From the NCBI GenBank assembly GCA_036346205.1, contig JARFJB010002200.1:558501-622500 (forward strand): a stretch of 64,000 nt of DNA, read 5' to 3'. Below are positions 22,506 to 34,110 of this stretch, in pieces (within the stretch, counting starts at the first letter, position 1; every line of letters begins with the position of its first letter). Source of the stretch: Vesta saturnalis. Taxonomy: Eukaryota > Arthropoda > Insecta > Coleoptera > Lampyridae. The notes beneath the pieces were generated by a model, which was not told the DNA's origin, did not search any database, and saw nothing but the letters and a program-made list of their open reading frames with translations. The position numbers and the translations under genes were made by a program.

Positions 22506-24904
22506 ATTTGAAAATTGAATAAGGGACCCTATTGCTAACTTGTAAGACAGGGTCTTGTGTTAGGTCTGAACCTCTGGTGGAAATAGTACAGGACTCTAAT
22601 GCTAACTTGTAAGACAGAGCTTGTTTGTGGTGCCGCCTAGCAGGAGTATGGACTAACAGTATTTACTGTAATAAAGGTGGCGTTACCTAGTGGTATATTT
22701 CAGAGTTAATCAGGGATTTGTTTGTGGTGCCATCTAGCAGGGTATGGGCTAATGAGTATTTTCTGTAATAAAGGTAACACTATCTATCGGCATATTTCAG
22801 GGTTAAGCAGAGGTTTGTTGCTGAGTCATCAGGAGGAGCAGCGAGCGTTTTTCTGTAATAGGTGGTATATTGCTTAGCTAATTAGGATTTGTTTGTACTT
22901 TATGACTTATACATGTTCTCTATAAGCTCTACTAATCAAATGCATTGCCTGTAGAACATTCATAAAGGTGTTTTTAAGATGGGGTTTAAAATTATTTTGG
23001 ATGTGACACAGTATACGTTGTACAACACTACCTTATCTTATCATATCCTAATCAAAAATAATACTATAAGACCTTAAACATACAACATACACACGTAAAA
23101 AAAAAAAATTGAAATCGTAACTTGTATTAATAAAACAGAGATTGCATCTGGTCCTCTCGGAAGATAATTGATGGCCTTGAGGCAAACCGTCAGTCTCAAC
23201 GGATTTGCTATGGTATAAAAAGACTTGTACACCTCAAGGAAGTGTTGGGATCTCAAACCAAGCTGGCAGTCTCACCAAACCTGTTACTAATAGAATGAAG
23301 ACTTCTACAATTTGAGATCGTCTGATTTTTACCACCTGAATACTATTTAAAGTATTGAAGCTCTGACGTCATCTCTAAGTTATAGCTAATAGGGTTTTAC
23401 CCTCATTTAGAATGTAAAAACACGCATTCACTTTGACTGTCTCTTTGAATATTTTATTTTGAAGGTCTCTTTTAAAAGTACAAAATTTTCTATTCAAAAA
23501 TTTATAGTCGGATTAAAAGAAAATACAATAAGGCCATTTTGATATTTAAAGACGCAGTTACTGCTCATTATTTAAATTCAAATAGTTAATTACAATGGTT
23601 TAATGAGTTTCATCGTATGATAAAATTGTTTTGTAAAACAGGAATGCAATATATAAATAAACTGTAGCTTAATCTGATATGTACTATTTGTGAAGATAAT
23701 AACCCTATTTTTAAAAATAAGATAAAATCTGTAATTGTTACTTTGCTACATTATGTATACAAATAAGATTTTAAAATTACTTTTTTTTACTTCAGTGGTG
23801 ACAGTTAATTCGTTTTAAATTATGCTTTTTAGTAAGTTAATTTAAATCAATTGTAATTATATAACACGGTTAAATATAATAGTCTAAAATTGATTACCAA
23901 TATAATATAAATAATTTCTTTTAAAAACATTAAATAATAAATTTTATATAACCGATTTTAAAACACACATGCCGAATTAAAAAAAACAGTGGTATTACGC
24001 AATTCTTAAATAAAACAATTAAATTAAAAAATATTTTTTATTTATCAGAATAGAATAGTACAAAAGCATACATTATACATCATTTTTTAATTGTTGTAGA
24101 AATTATTTACATATTGATAAACTATTTTTTGTAATTATCCAATCTTATAATATTTTTTAAAAACCATTCTCTTAAAAACCTCTATATATCAAAATATGAG
24201 TAATTTATGTATGCATTTAAAATAATTATATAAACTATATTCCTTTAATTGTCTAATTTGAAATAAGGATGAGATAATTTAGCTTATGTTTCATAGAAAT
24301 CATCATCAAGATTTGAGGCATTTCTCATTCTTTCACATAATAATAATATTGATTAACAAAAACCATCTAAACCCTAATGTTTCATAATAATACTAATTCA
24401 ACAGTGATTACATTAAATACATTTAAAAATAGCTTTTATACTAAGTCTGTTATTACATACAGATGAGATTATCTTAAATTTGATTTCAGAGCTCTGAAAT
24501 ACTACAAGTTCGAAATCTTCTTCTTCGATATCAAAATATACATGATACTTAAGTGCATAATATCGGATACAGCTACATTCTAACGATTATTGATGTTTTC
24601 ATGAGATTTTTTAATGAAGCCTCGTATTTTTAAGAAAATACACTCACGAGCAAACGGATTTTGAGATACAATCTTCACACCTGAACGATTTATTGTACCT
24701 AAAACTAATAACCTAATAGTTTATCAGACATTATTACATGGAACATTGCTCTAAATTAAATGGTTTCAACCGCTCTGGGAATGCTGAAAATTAAATCTGC
24801 CATTGTCCGAATTACCGTTTCATTTCTTCATTTTCAACTTAATTTTTTTCTAATACATAAACAGAATCTTCAATACAGTGATACGTGTCAAACACATTAG
24901 CTAA

Positions 24905-24929
24905 TTGTTGTGTTGTGTTTGTGTGTGTG

Positions 24930-24962
<33 letters not shown>

Positions 24963-26230
24963 GTGTGTTGTTTGTGTTTTTTTTTTTTGTTGTTTGTGTT
25001 TTTTTTGTGTGTGTGTGTGTTTTTTGTTGTGTGTGTGTGATTTATATTTATATTATATATATATATTTTATTTATTTATTTATTATTATATATTTTAATT
25101 TATTTTTTATTTATATATATATATATATTTTTATATATTTATTGTTTATATATTTTTTTATATTATTTATTTTATATTTTTTTATAAATAAAAATTATTT
25201 TAAAAAATATTTTTTTTATAAATTTTTTTTAAATATATTTTTAAAATATTATATTATATATTTTTATTAAAATAATTTTTTTATATTGTTAATTTTGTTA
25301 TTTAGGTTTTATTATTAATTATTATAAATTTTAAAAAATTTTTTTATAATATAATATTTTTAATATTTTTAATATTAATATTTAAAATTATATATATTAT
25401 TATATATTATTATATATAATATATATATATATTATTTATATTTATATTTGAGTTATATATTATTATTTTATTATAAAATTAATATATTTTATATTTTTGA
25501 TATTTTATTATATTTTTTTATAAAAATATATATATATTTATATTAATATAATATATTATTATTTATATTTATATAATTTATATATATTTATTTTATTTAT
25601 ATTATATATATATTTTTTTTTTTATATAAATATTTTATAAATATTATTTTTATTTTATAATTATTTTAAATATTATTATATTTATATATATATTTATATA
25701 TATATTATATATTTATAATTTTGATATTTTTTATATATATTTATTTATATTTTTTATATATTATGTATATATTTTTTTTTATTATTTATTTTTATATATT
25801 ATTGATGTTTTAAATTATAATATTATATATTTTTTGTTTATTTTATTTTAAATATTATATTTTATATATATTATTTGTTTATATTTATTTTTTTTTTTTT
25901 TTTTGAAATTAATATAAATTTTAAAAATAAATTTTATTTTATGTGTTTTTTTTATTTAAAATTTTTTATATAATATTTATTAATATGTTGTTTGTTTTTT
26001 AAATTTTTTTTTATATAATTTTTTTAAAATGTTTATTTATTTTAAAAAATTTATTTTAATTTTTTAAATTTTTTTTTAATATTTTATTTTTTTTTTATTT
26101 TTTTTTTTTTTTATTATTTGTTTTTGTTAATTTTTTTTTTTTTTTTTTGTATAAGTTTATTTTTGTTAAATTTTTTTTTGTTTTTTTTTTGTATGGCTTT
26201 CTATTTTTAATATTTCATACTTATTAGTTC
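24905..26230. repeat. Low-complexity AT core of the palindrome
   Basis: A GT-rich tract (24905-25040) passes into about 1.1 kb made almost only of A and T with T homopolymers of up to about 19. The T-rich strand dominates. There is no coding sequence; the cysteine-rich frame across 24905-25270 is a product of the GT repeat. The core could be a real hairpin loop or poorly resolved consensus. Confidence 0.8.
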
Positions 26231-28764
26231 TTTATAATTATATATATTTTGTTTTGTTTTTCGTTTGATTGTCAAATGTAGTCGATTGTATGTAGTTGTA
26301 CATTGTGTTGACTAAGAGCTATAATTGGAACGTTGCTTGCTATACCTCTGGAGTTATGTTTAATCAGCTTTTTGACAGATGTATTTATTTATGATAAGAT
26401 CAGACTTGCATGTAAAGTAATATGATGAAACTAACTAGCTAATGTGTTTTGCTGCTACACGTATCACTGTATTAAGATTCTGTTTTGTAAGAAAAACGTA
26501 TTAACTTCAAACAGGTGCAGATAAAATGAAGAAAGTGAATCTACAACGAGCAGACTTAAAGATTTTAAGTTTCCATTAAAGCGTTGAAACCATTTAATTT
26601 AGTAATTGTCCATGTAATAATTCTGATAAATATTAGGGTTATTAGCTTTCTTTATAGGTTACAATATAATCGTTCAAAAGGTATGAAGATTGTATCTCAA
26701 AAATCCGTTGTTATAATTTAATTTTCTTAAAAATATATTTCTTAAAAAAATCTCATAAAAAAAACATCAATAATGTTCTGTAGTTATTTATTTAAATGTA
26801 TCATAGTATGCTTTTTGATATCGAGAGAAGATTTAACTTTTGGCAGACTATGAAATCAAATTTAAAAAATTTATTTTTAAAATAACAGACTTATAAAAAA
26901 TTTATTTTTAAATGTATTTAAAATAGTTAATTATTATTATGATGTAACTTATGGTATTAATTTTTTTTGTTAATCCTATTATTATTATCTTAAAACGATA
27001 ATGATTAAATTTGATAGGATTATAAACCATAAGCTAAATTAATTTATTTCAAATTCAATTAAAAATATAGTTAATATAATTATTTAAATGCATACATAAA
27101 TTATTATTTTATATATAGTTATTGCTTAAAGAATATTTTTAAAAATATTATAACGATTTAGGGATAATTACATTTCATAAAAATAGTTTATCAATATTAA
27201 AATAACTTTTTAAAAATTCTAAAATGATGTATAATTATGCTTTTGTACTATTCTACTGATAAATAAAATATTTTTATACCTTAATTGTTTTATTTAAAAT
27301 TTAATACCTACTGTTTTTTTTTAATTCATGTGTGTTTTAAAATTTTATATAAAATTTATTATTTAATTTTTTAAAAAAATTATTTATATTATATTGGTAA
27401 TCAATTTTGACATTATATTTAACCGTGTTATATAATTACAATTGATGTGTAAAATTAACAAAAAGCATAATTTAAAACAATTAACTGTCACCACTGAAGT
27501 AAAACAAAAAGTAATTTTAAAATCTTATTTGTAACATAATGTAAAAGTAACAATTACAGATCTTATCTTATTTTTAAAAATAGGGTTATTATCTTCACAA
27601 ATAGTACATATCAGATTAAGCTACAGTTTATTTATAATTGCATTCTGCATTTTACAAAACAATTTTATCATACGATGAAACTCATTAAAATTGTAATTAA
27701 CTATTTGAATTTAAATAATGAGGTACATTCTAAGCGTCTTTAAATATCAAAATGGCTTTTATTTTTTTTAATCCGACTATAAATTTTTGAATAGAAAAAT
27801 GTTTGTACTTTTAAAAGACCTTCAAAATAAAATATTCAAAGAGACAGTCAAAGTGGCGTGTTTTTTCTAAATGAGGGTAAAACCCTATTAGCTATAACTT
27901 AGAGATGACGTCAGAGCTTCAATACTTTAAATAGTGGATTCAGGTACGGTAAAAATCAGACGATCTCAAATTGTAGAAGTCTTCATTCTATTAGTAACAG
28001 GTTTGGTGAGACTGCCAGCTTGGTTTGAGATCCCAACACTTCCTTGAGGTGTACAAGTCTTTTTTACCATAGCAAATCCGTTGAGACTGGGTTTGCCTCA
28101 AGGCCATCATTATTATCTTCAGAGGACCAGATGAATTCTGTATTTATTAATACAAGTTACGATTTCGTAATTCCTTAACATTTTTTTTCGGGTATGTATG
28201 TATGTTTAAGGTCTTATAGTATTTTTTTTGATTAGGATATGATAAGATAAGGTAGTGTTGTACAACGTATACTGTGTCACATCCAAAATAATTTTAAACC
28301 CCATCTTAAAAACACCTTTATGAATGTTCTACAGGCAATGCATTTGATTAGTGAGCTTATAAGAACAATAAGTCATAAAGTACAAACAAATCCTAATTAG
28401 CTAAGCAATATAACCTATTACAGAAAAACGCTCGCTGCTCCTCCATGACTCAGCAACAAACCTGCTTAACCCTGAAATATGCCAAAGTGTTACCTTTATT
28501 ACAGAAAATACTCATTACCCATACCCCTGCTAGATGGCACCACAAACAAATCCCTGATTAACTCTGAAATATACCACTAGGTAACGCCACCTTTATTACA
28601 GTAAATACTCTTAGTCCATACTCCTGCTAGGCGGCACCACAAACAAGCTCTGTCTTACAAGTTAGCATTAGAGTCCTCGTACTATTTCCCACCAGAGGTT
28701 CAGACTAACACAAGACCCTGTCTTACAAGTTAGCAATAGGGTCCCTTATTCAATTTTCAAATTT

Positions 28765-29020
28765 TCAGCACCAGGTCCTAGAGATAACATTTATCTTACA
28801 TCTTTATTATTAAAAACAATCCCCAGCGAAACACCAGGTCCTAGAGGTAGCATTTATCTTACAAGAATTTATAAAACAACCCCAACTGCACCAGGTCCTA
28901 GAGATACCATTTATCTTACAAGAACATCTTTATTAAAAAACCCCAAGGCTGCACCAGGTCCTAGATTAACATTTATCTTACAAAATTTATAAAACAAAAG
29001 CGCTGCCCAGGTCCTAAGGT
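28765..29020. repeat. 60-69-bp tandem array, right arm
   Basis: Reverse complement of the left-arm array, with units reading ACCAGGTCCTAGAGATA and alternating spacer types. It shows slightly more small deletions than the left copy. Confidence 0.85.
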
Positions 29021-29074
29021 AGCTCTCGTTGACAAGAAACCACAATTTCATATTTCCGCGTAGCCCCTGGTCTC

Positions 29075-29229
29075 AAAGTAAACCTGTTTCTCAAGATAAA
29101 CCTGTTTCTCAAGGTAAACCTGTTTCTCAAGGCAAACCTGTTTCTCAAGGTAAACAACTTTATCAAGGTAAACAACTTTCTCAAGGCAAACCTGTTTCTC
29201 AAGGTAAACAACTTTCTCAAGGTCAAATA
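29075..29229. repeat. 18-bp tandem array in right arm (about 9 copies)
   Basis: Reverse complement of the left-arm array with the same order of variant units, so the whole array was duplicated with the arm rather than expanded separately. Confidence 0.9.
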
Positions 29230-29324
29230 GTGGTCAGCCACGTGGCAGGCCCTGGGAAATCCCCAAGGTCAAATGACGTCAAAATCCAAGATGGCGGCGC
29301 AAGTGTCCCACTTCTACTATCTCA

Positions 29325-29437
29325 TCCACTTCATCGTTTTCATCATCAGCTTGAACAGTTATATTGTAGTAGTTTACTAACAAATCCCTAAAATCTCTGA
29401 TGTCCTCTGATGCTGGTTCATAAACACGAGAATACAT
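29325..29437 (-). pseudogene. 5' part of the acidic reading frame split by the palindrome
   Basis: The ATG at 29437 opens MYSRVYEPASEDIRDFRDLL and runs to an acidic segment (ADDENDEVDE) at the target duplication. Beyond that it reads into the palindrome and stops. The upstream frame is open for some codons, and a possible TTTCCAG acceptor lies at about 29460, so this could be an internal exon. No family recognised. Confidence 0.45.
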
Positions 29438-29606
29438 TATAATAATAATGCTTACTCGCTGGAAACTATATACACAGGTAAAATTTTGCGATGCGATGTT
29501 TTCATATAAGTACGAATCGCATCAACCGTGCTATAGTTAGTGCGACCCCACTCCTCGACTCCCCCCGAAGATAATCGATCCTATCCGAACAGCAATTCAA
29601 AAGTAT

Positions 29607-31463
29607 ATATACAGGGTGTTCTAAAAGTCTATCAGGAAACTCCGGGAGGAGATTCAAGAGCTAAAATAATAGCAGTTTGTAAGGAAATTTTTTTTCGGAT
29701 TGTCATTTGTTTGCAAGTTACGGCTTGTCAAAGACCAATTTTTTTTTTTTATTTATTAACGAGTCTAGTTTTACAAAGAGATTGCGTTAGCTAGTGGAAT
29801 TACACAAATAAAGTATGACAGATTATCCTATTTTATAATAATAATAATACATTTTATTTGTCCAACAGAAACAAGTACCAATTACAGGACAAACTGAAAA
29901 AAAAACTAAATACAAATACATAAACACCAATACAAGAGAAAATACTACACACATAACATAAGGATTATAAGTAACATTTCTAAAGCTATTGTATATTGAA
30001 TTAAAGTTACAAAGAGTAAGTAACAATTTACAAGTTTATCATAACAAATGTTAATGACCTCCATTCACCTCTATACATTTTCTTACGTTTTAGAAATGAT
30101 CGTCTGACACGATGAAAAACACCGATATTGTTTCTAATTGTTTCACACCCACCAATAATCCTTTGTCGCAGATCATTGACGTCGTTAACAGGCGTTTTAT
30201 AAACTATGGACTTTAAATGCCCCCAAAGAAAAAAATCCATTGGATTAAGATCTGGCGATCGCGGTGCCCAAGCTATTGGTCCACCTCTTCCGATCCAACG
30301 ATTATGAAATACCTCACCTAAATATCTACGAACAGCCAAACTAAAATGTGGAGGGGCGCCATCTTGTAGAAGCCACATATTTGCTCTTGTTCTTAGAGGA
30401 ACATCTTCAATTAAATCTGGAAGATCGTTTCGAAGAAATTCCAAATAACTATCTCCATTTAACACTCCATTAAAAAAGTAAGGACCCAGTAATTGATCTT
30501 CTACGATTCCAGCCCATACGTTAAGAGAATATCTTCGTTGATGTTTTGTTTCCTGGTATGCATGTGGATTCTCATCAGACCATCGACGAGTATTATGATA
30601 GTTTGTAATACCATCTCTTGTGAAGCCGGCTTCGTCAGTAAACAAAATGTTATTAATAAATGCATTATCTTTGTCATATTTTTCCATAATGCCATTACAG
30701 AGCTGCAAACGACACACGGGATCTTCATGATAAAGTGCTTGTACCTTTTGCACATGGAATGGGTAAAGAAGTTGTTCGTGAAGAATGTTCCAAACTAAAG
30801 AATGGTTAATACCCTCCTGCGCGGCAATTCTTGTACTTATCGCCGAATTTGCCTCTACTGTCTCCAGCACTCTTTCTTCTTTTTCTACAGTTCTCGTAGT
30901 TCTTGGTCTTCCTGAGTCATAAATATCATTTCTAAAAGAACCTTGCTCCCCCAGACGTCTGTGAATGTGAACAAATGTTTGTGCATGTGGTATTCTTCTA
31001 TCAGGATATGCATCTATGTAATTCCGGCGTGCTTGTTCTGCATTACCATTTGCTTGTCCATAACAAAAATGCATGTCACGGTATTCAGTACTTAGTATTG
31101 CTGAGCCATTTTCCAAATTATTATGGTAAAATCAAACTTATACGAAGATTAAACAGTGTTCGTGACAATTCGTGTCAAGAGTAGTAATAACAGTTATTTG
31201 AAGCATGCCAACTCGGTTAATTAACGAATGGAATTATCAACATTTGATATTTTAATAAAACTTTAATAGCATCTAATTAGTAAGTATGTCAAATGAGAAA
31301 CTAATCGACCTTGAACTGCAGAAGTTATTTGAAAAGAAAATTTTAAAAAATCGGTCTTTGACAACGTAACTTCAAACAAATGACAATCCGAAAAAATTTC
31401 CTTACAAACTACTATTATTTTAGCTCATAGAATTCCTGGAGTTTCCTGATGCACTTTTAAAAC

Positions 31464-31470
<7 letters not shown>
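29607..31470 (-). mobile_element. Long-TIR DD41D mariner, nearly intact
   Basis: The left end is TATATACAGGGTGTTCTAAA at about 29606. The right end reads, in complement, TATAATGTTTTAAAAGTGCA and has lost the CAGGG bases. The inverted repeats extend about 125-140 bp inward (29607-29745 and 31346-31470) with only scattered differences, for example CAGGAAACTCC and TTCGGATTGTCATTTGTTTG. The right flank has a long (TA)n tract at the TA target. Confidence 0.9.
30028..31116 (-). CDS. DD41D mariner-like transposase
   Basis: A single open frame of 362 codons begins MENGSAILSTEYRDMHFCYG. The N-terminal paired helix-turn-helix region (residues about 10-120) includes YPDRRIPHAQTF and AAQEGINHSLVWNIL. 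The catalytic aspartates are D161 (FTDEAGFTRDG), D252 (LLQDGAPPHF) and D294 (SPDLNPMDFFLWG), 41 residues between the last two. The last ~20 residues (KRKKMYRGEW...) look frame-shifted compared with the usual CIEVNGGH ending, which is readable in the next frame. It would cut and paste DNA at TA sites in the nucleus. It is the best-preserved transposase in the window. Confidence 0.9.
   Translation of the reverse strand: MENGSAILSTEYRDMHFCYGQANGNAEQARRNYIDAYPDRRIPHAQTFVHIHRRLGEQGSFRNDIYDSGRPRTTRTVEKEERVLETVEANSAISTRIAAQEGINHSLVWNILHEQLLYPFHVQKVQALYHEDPVCRLQLCNGIMEKYDKDNAFINNILFTDEAGFTRDGITNYHNTRRWSDENPHAYQETKHQRRYSLNVWAGIVEDQLLGPYFFNGVLNGDSYLEFLRNDLPDLIEDVPLRTRANMWLLQDGAPPHFSLAVRRYLGEVFHNRWIGRGGPIAWAPRSPDLNPMDFFLWGHLKSIVYKTPVNDVNDLRQRIIGGCETIRNNIGVFHRVRRSFLKRKKMYRGEWRSLTFVMINL

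Positions 31471-31534
<64 letters not shown>
31464..31534. repeat. (TA)n microsatellite
   Basis: About 35 perfect TA units directly abut the right end of the mariner, consistent with expansion of its TA target. Confidence 0.95.
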
Positions 31535-31537
<3 letters not shown>

Positions 31538-31989
31538 ATAATCCTCGTTAATTGGTTTTAAGGTCAGAAAGCAGACTGTTAATTTTAAAAGATTTAAAAT
31601 TCCATTATTAAGTCGATATTTCGAAATATTTTATTTCTTCTTCTGGACTAATACTAAAGGATGCAAATGGTCAGGACTATAAAATTAAATTTACAAAGTA
31701 GTGCAACAACTTACATAAATTAATGGTGAATTGAAACGGAAAGTGACAATGTAACAATTACTAAATATTGATGAATGTATGATTAAATACATGTAAGAAG
31801 TCCTTAAAACAGAAATCTAAAATTCTAAAATTATAATTAGCTAATTAACATTCTAAAGGTTATTGTAAAAGACTTACAATTAATGTACAAATGGAGACGT
31901 TGTTTTAAATGCGTTTACTAAATTTTAACTGATTAAACATTTACTAGGAAATGCCAATTTTGTTAGACAAGGATAGTAAATTTTTTTTT

Positions 31990-33240
31990 AATAAGCGAAT
32001 TTCAAAATGTAACAAGGTCGAAACTAAATTAATGATTGATGTGCGTATTTAATAGATAATTATATATTCTGAGACCCTAATGTCTGTTCTATTATTAATT
32101 GAATTTCATCCTTAATATATGACAATTTCAAGGAATAAGCGTTTGATATATTCCGTTCTTTAAATATTTTGGGTTATCGAAATCGAAAGAGTCTGTTCTC
32201 CACTGAATGCTCAATTGCATTAGTTTATATTTTATGTCTGATTTATGAGCTGAAATTTGTTTCAAATTGTGAAGTTTGCCCTAATACGTCTGACATTTTT
32301 AAATTTAGAGTATACATTTGAATGTATAGAAAATGTGTTTTCCTTTAAAAAGAAGAGGATTTTAAAACTTGTTTATCTGCTATTATAATTGGAAATGGTT
32401 TACGAATATATTTTATTTGTGGTGTGACTTTTCTAAGAACGTAAGGCCTATATGGTTTTTATTATTATTTTGTGCCTGTTGAAGTATTATTGACCAAGCT
32501 GTAGTATTATTATTTTTTAGCAGGACTTTCTTGTGAGAAAAGTATTTATTAACTAAGGTTTTTGGATAAGATTTTGATGAAGAGTCTTGATAATATTTTT
32601 AAATTTTTTGACAAATGACGCATCAGAGATAGTTAGAACTCTATATTTCAAAGCCTTTATTAAATTTACTTTATATTTAAGGATGGTAGCTTATAATTGA
32701 GATAACGTCCAGAATGTGTACTTTTTGATACCAATCAAATCTAATGCTGTTTGAACCATCCCTAACTAGTAGTGTCTAGAAGGTACCGCCTTTATCATTT
32801 TCTACCTCAGCTGTAAACTGTGTGTGCTGGTCATAACTATTAAAATACTAATTTGTTGTCGATCTGATCTAATGGAACCTGCTATATTCGTCCACATATT
32901 TTTTAATAAATGGGAGTTTGAAAAAAAGCTTTGTAGAGTCTGATCTAAGGTTCCAACGACCTGAGGATGGGCTGATTCAGCTCCATAGGAACGTAACAAT
33001 TGCCTGTAAATTACCATCATGTGTGAAATATGAAGTATCAAAATGTATGTTATAATTTCACTGAATAGGTTTAAATCAATTGTAGTATGTAAAGGAATAG
33101 AGTCCCATCTGATCTCTATGGCTTCTTGTATTGAATCCAAGGAATATTATTAAAGAGACTAACAACATCTAAACTAATAAGCACAAAACCTTTAGTAGTT
33201 GAAATGTTTCAGTTGTTGTATTAAATCAAATGTCGATATA
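31990..33240 (-). pseudogene. Penelope-like element: RT and possible GIY-YIG region, degenerate
   Basis: On the minus strand, ISLDVVSLFNNIP (about 33135-33180) matches RT motif A of Penelope-like elements. It is followed by EIRWDSIPLHTTI, a broken FxxxGxPMGS region, and FIKKYVDEYSRF (about 32900), where the usual YVDD reads YVDE. Downstream come QFTAEVENDKGG, TLLVRDGSNSIRFDWYQK and ISYHP, the standard post-RT order. Near 32100-32230, FDFDNPK and ERNISNAYSLKLSYIKDEI resemble the C-terminal part of the GIY-YIG endonuclease. Many frameshifts and stops are present and the N-terminal RT part is missing. Confidence 0.75.
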
Positions 33241-33385
33241 ACAAAATATGGGTTATCGGTTTATGTATTTTTCAAAAGCAACATGTCCATATAAACAACT
33301 TTTAGAAATCGATCAAAAAATTTGTGCTGTTGTAATATCGAAACGATGGTTTTATAATTCAATTTATTGTAATCTAACTACGATT

Positions 33386-34110
33386 GAGCTGCGCTCATCG
33401 CTATGGTCAAACGAAATAACCGTTTACGATATTTATTTAAAGAAAAATAATTTTTGAAGTCGTCGAAAAAATTTCGTGTTTTAAAGATTATGCGAAATTG
33501 ATATACCGTGAATGATATAGATGTAAATGCTACGCATTTAAAGTCATACAAGTTTCAGCAGAATGCAAAATTAGTAGAAGGTGATGGTAGTGAAGACGAA
33601 ATGTGTCATCTTAAGCAGGTCTACGTAACAAATTACGCGACGATACGTTTTGTAATGTACGATATACCGTACTAACTTACGCATTAAAACTGTCTCTTAT
33701 CTTCTTCTGGTTACCGGCAATAATGAAGTGTGACGTAGTCGGTGGACAATTGACTTAGACTGGATCTACATCGCAAGATTCGCCAGATACGAGCGTCAAT
33801 ATAAAAAGAAATATCATTTAGTTTTTTCTGCACTGTAAAACATAATTTGTCCAGAAGAAAGTCGTCGTCGAGACGAAACGTATTTCATTATTGTTGTTTG
33901 CTCGTCTCGAACCGAATCGCCAATTTTCTATCATAAATAAGATATATACGGTATATCCTTGCTCGACTAACGCGATAAATGGGAAGGAAGAGGTTGAACT
34001 CACGTAAAGTTCTCGCCCGGCAATACGTCAGATCGTTATATACATTTCGTAAAATCTCTGCTCGTCACGTATGCATTTCGAACCGTACTGCACGCCGGAC
34101 CGTTCGACTG
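33386..34110. repeat. Dispersed repeat block, related to 36750-36925 and 52440-52900
   Basis: The first part (CGCTATGGTCAAACG ... GCTACGCATTTAAAGTCA, 33386-33545) has a diverged copy at 36757-36925. The second part (GCAGAATGCAAAATTAGTAG ... CTTCTTCTGGTTACCGG) has a diverged copy at about 52475-52690. The motif ATGCTACGCATTTAAAGTCA recurs at about 34298-34320. GC content is higher than in surrounding DNA. No ORF is credible. Confidence 0.5.

Larger units (their letters stand above)
21923..24900. repeat. Left arm of the palindromic element
   Basis: Reverse-complementary to 26430-29318. Long stretches match almost base for base, for example 22950-23090 against 28180-28350. Differences are mostly short indels. 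The pairing offset drifts by about 100 bases from outer to inner end. Confidence 0.9.
21923..29318. mobile_element. 7.4-kb foldback element with 6-bp target duplication
   Basis: Left and right arms of about 2.9-3.0 kb are near-identical inverted copies around an AT-rich core of about 1.5 kb. Both termini read AGTAGAAGTGGGAC inward. The flanks ATCTCA (21917-21922 and 29319-29324) are identical, which argues for transposition rather than simple inverted duplication. The arms carry ordered tandem arrays near their ends and no credible coding sequence. Six-bp duplications, AG-type termini and long terminal repeats are the published hallmarks of Polinton/Maverick elements, but no PolB, integrase, ATPase or capsid gene is present. 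So this would be a non-autonomous derivative or another foldback class. Confidence 0.8.
26430..29318. repeat. Right arm of the palindromic element
   Basis: The mirror of the left arm. The inner limit is set by the pair CAGTGATACGTGT (24876 onward) and ACACGTATCACTG (to 26469). The outer limit is the AGTAGAAG/CTTCTACT terminus. Confidence 0.9.

Noticed and set aside
24905..25270. Cysteine-rich open frames over the GT/AT tract
   Set aside because: They are direct products of a (GT)n repeat and T homopolymers; no domain and no codon structure.
21923..29318. Autonomous Polinton/Maverick
   Set aside because: No DNA polymerase B, integrase, packaging ATPase, protease or capsid frame is present in the arms or core; only structural hallmarks fit.
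33570..33620. Hammerhead ribozyme, suggested by GATGGTAGTGAAGACGAAA near a Penelope-like element
   Set aside because: The CUGAUGA and GAAA core boxes do not line up with closing stems; the match is partial.
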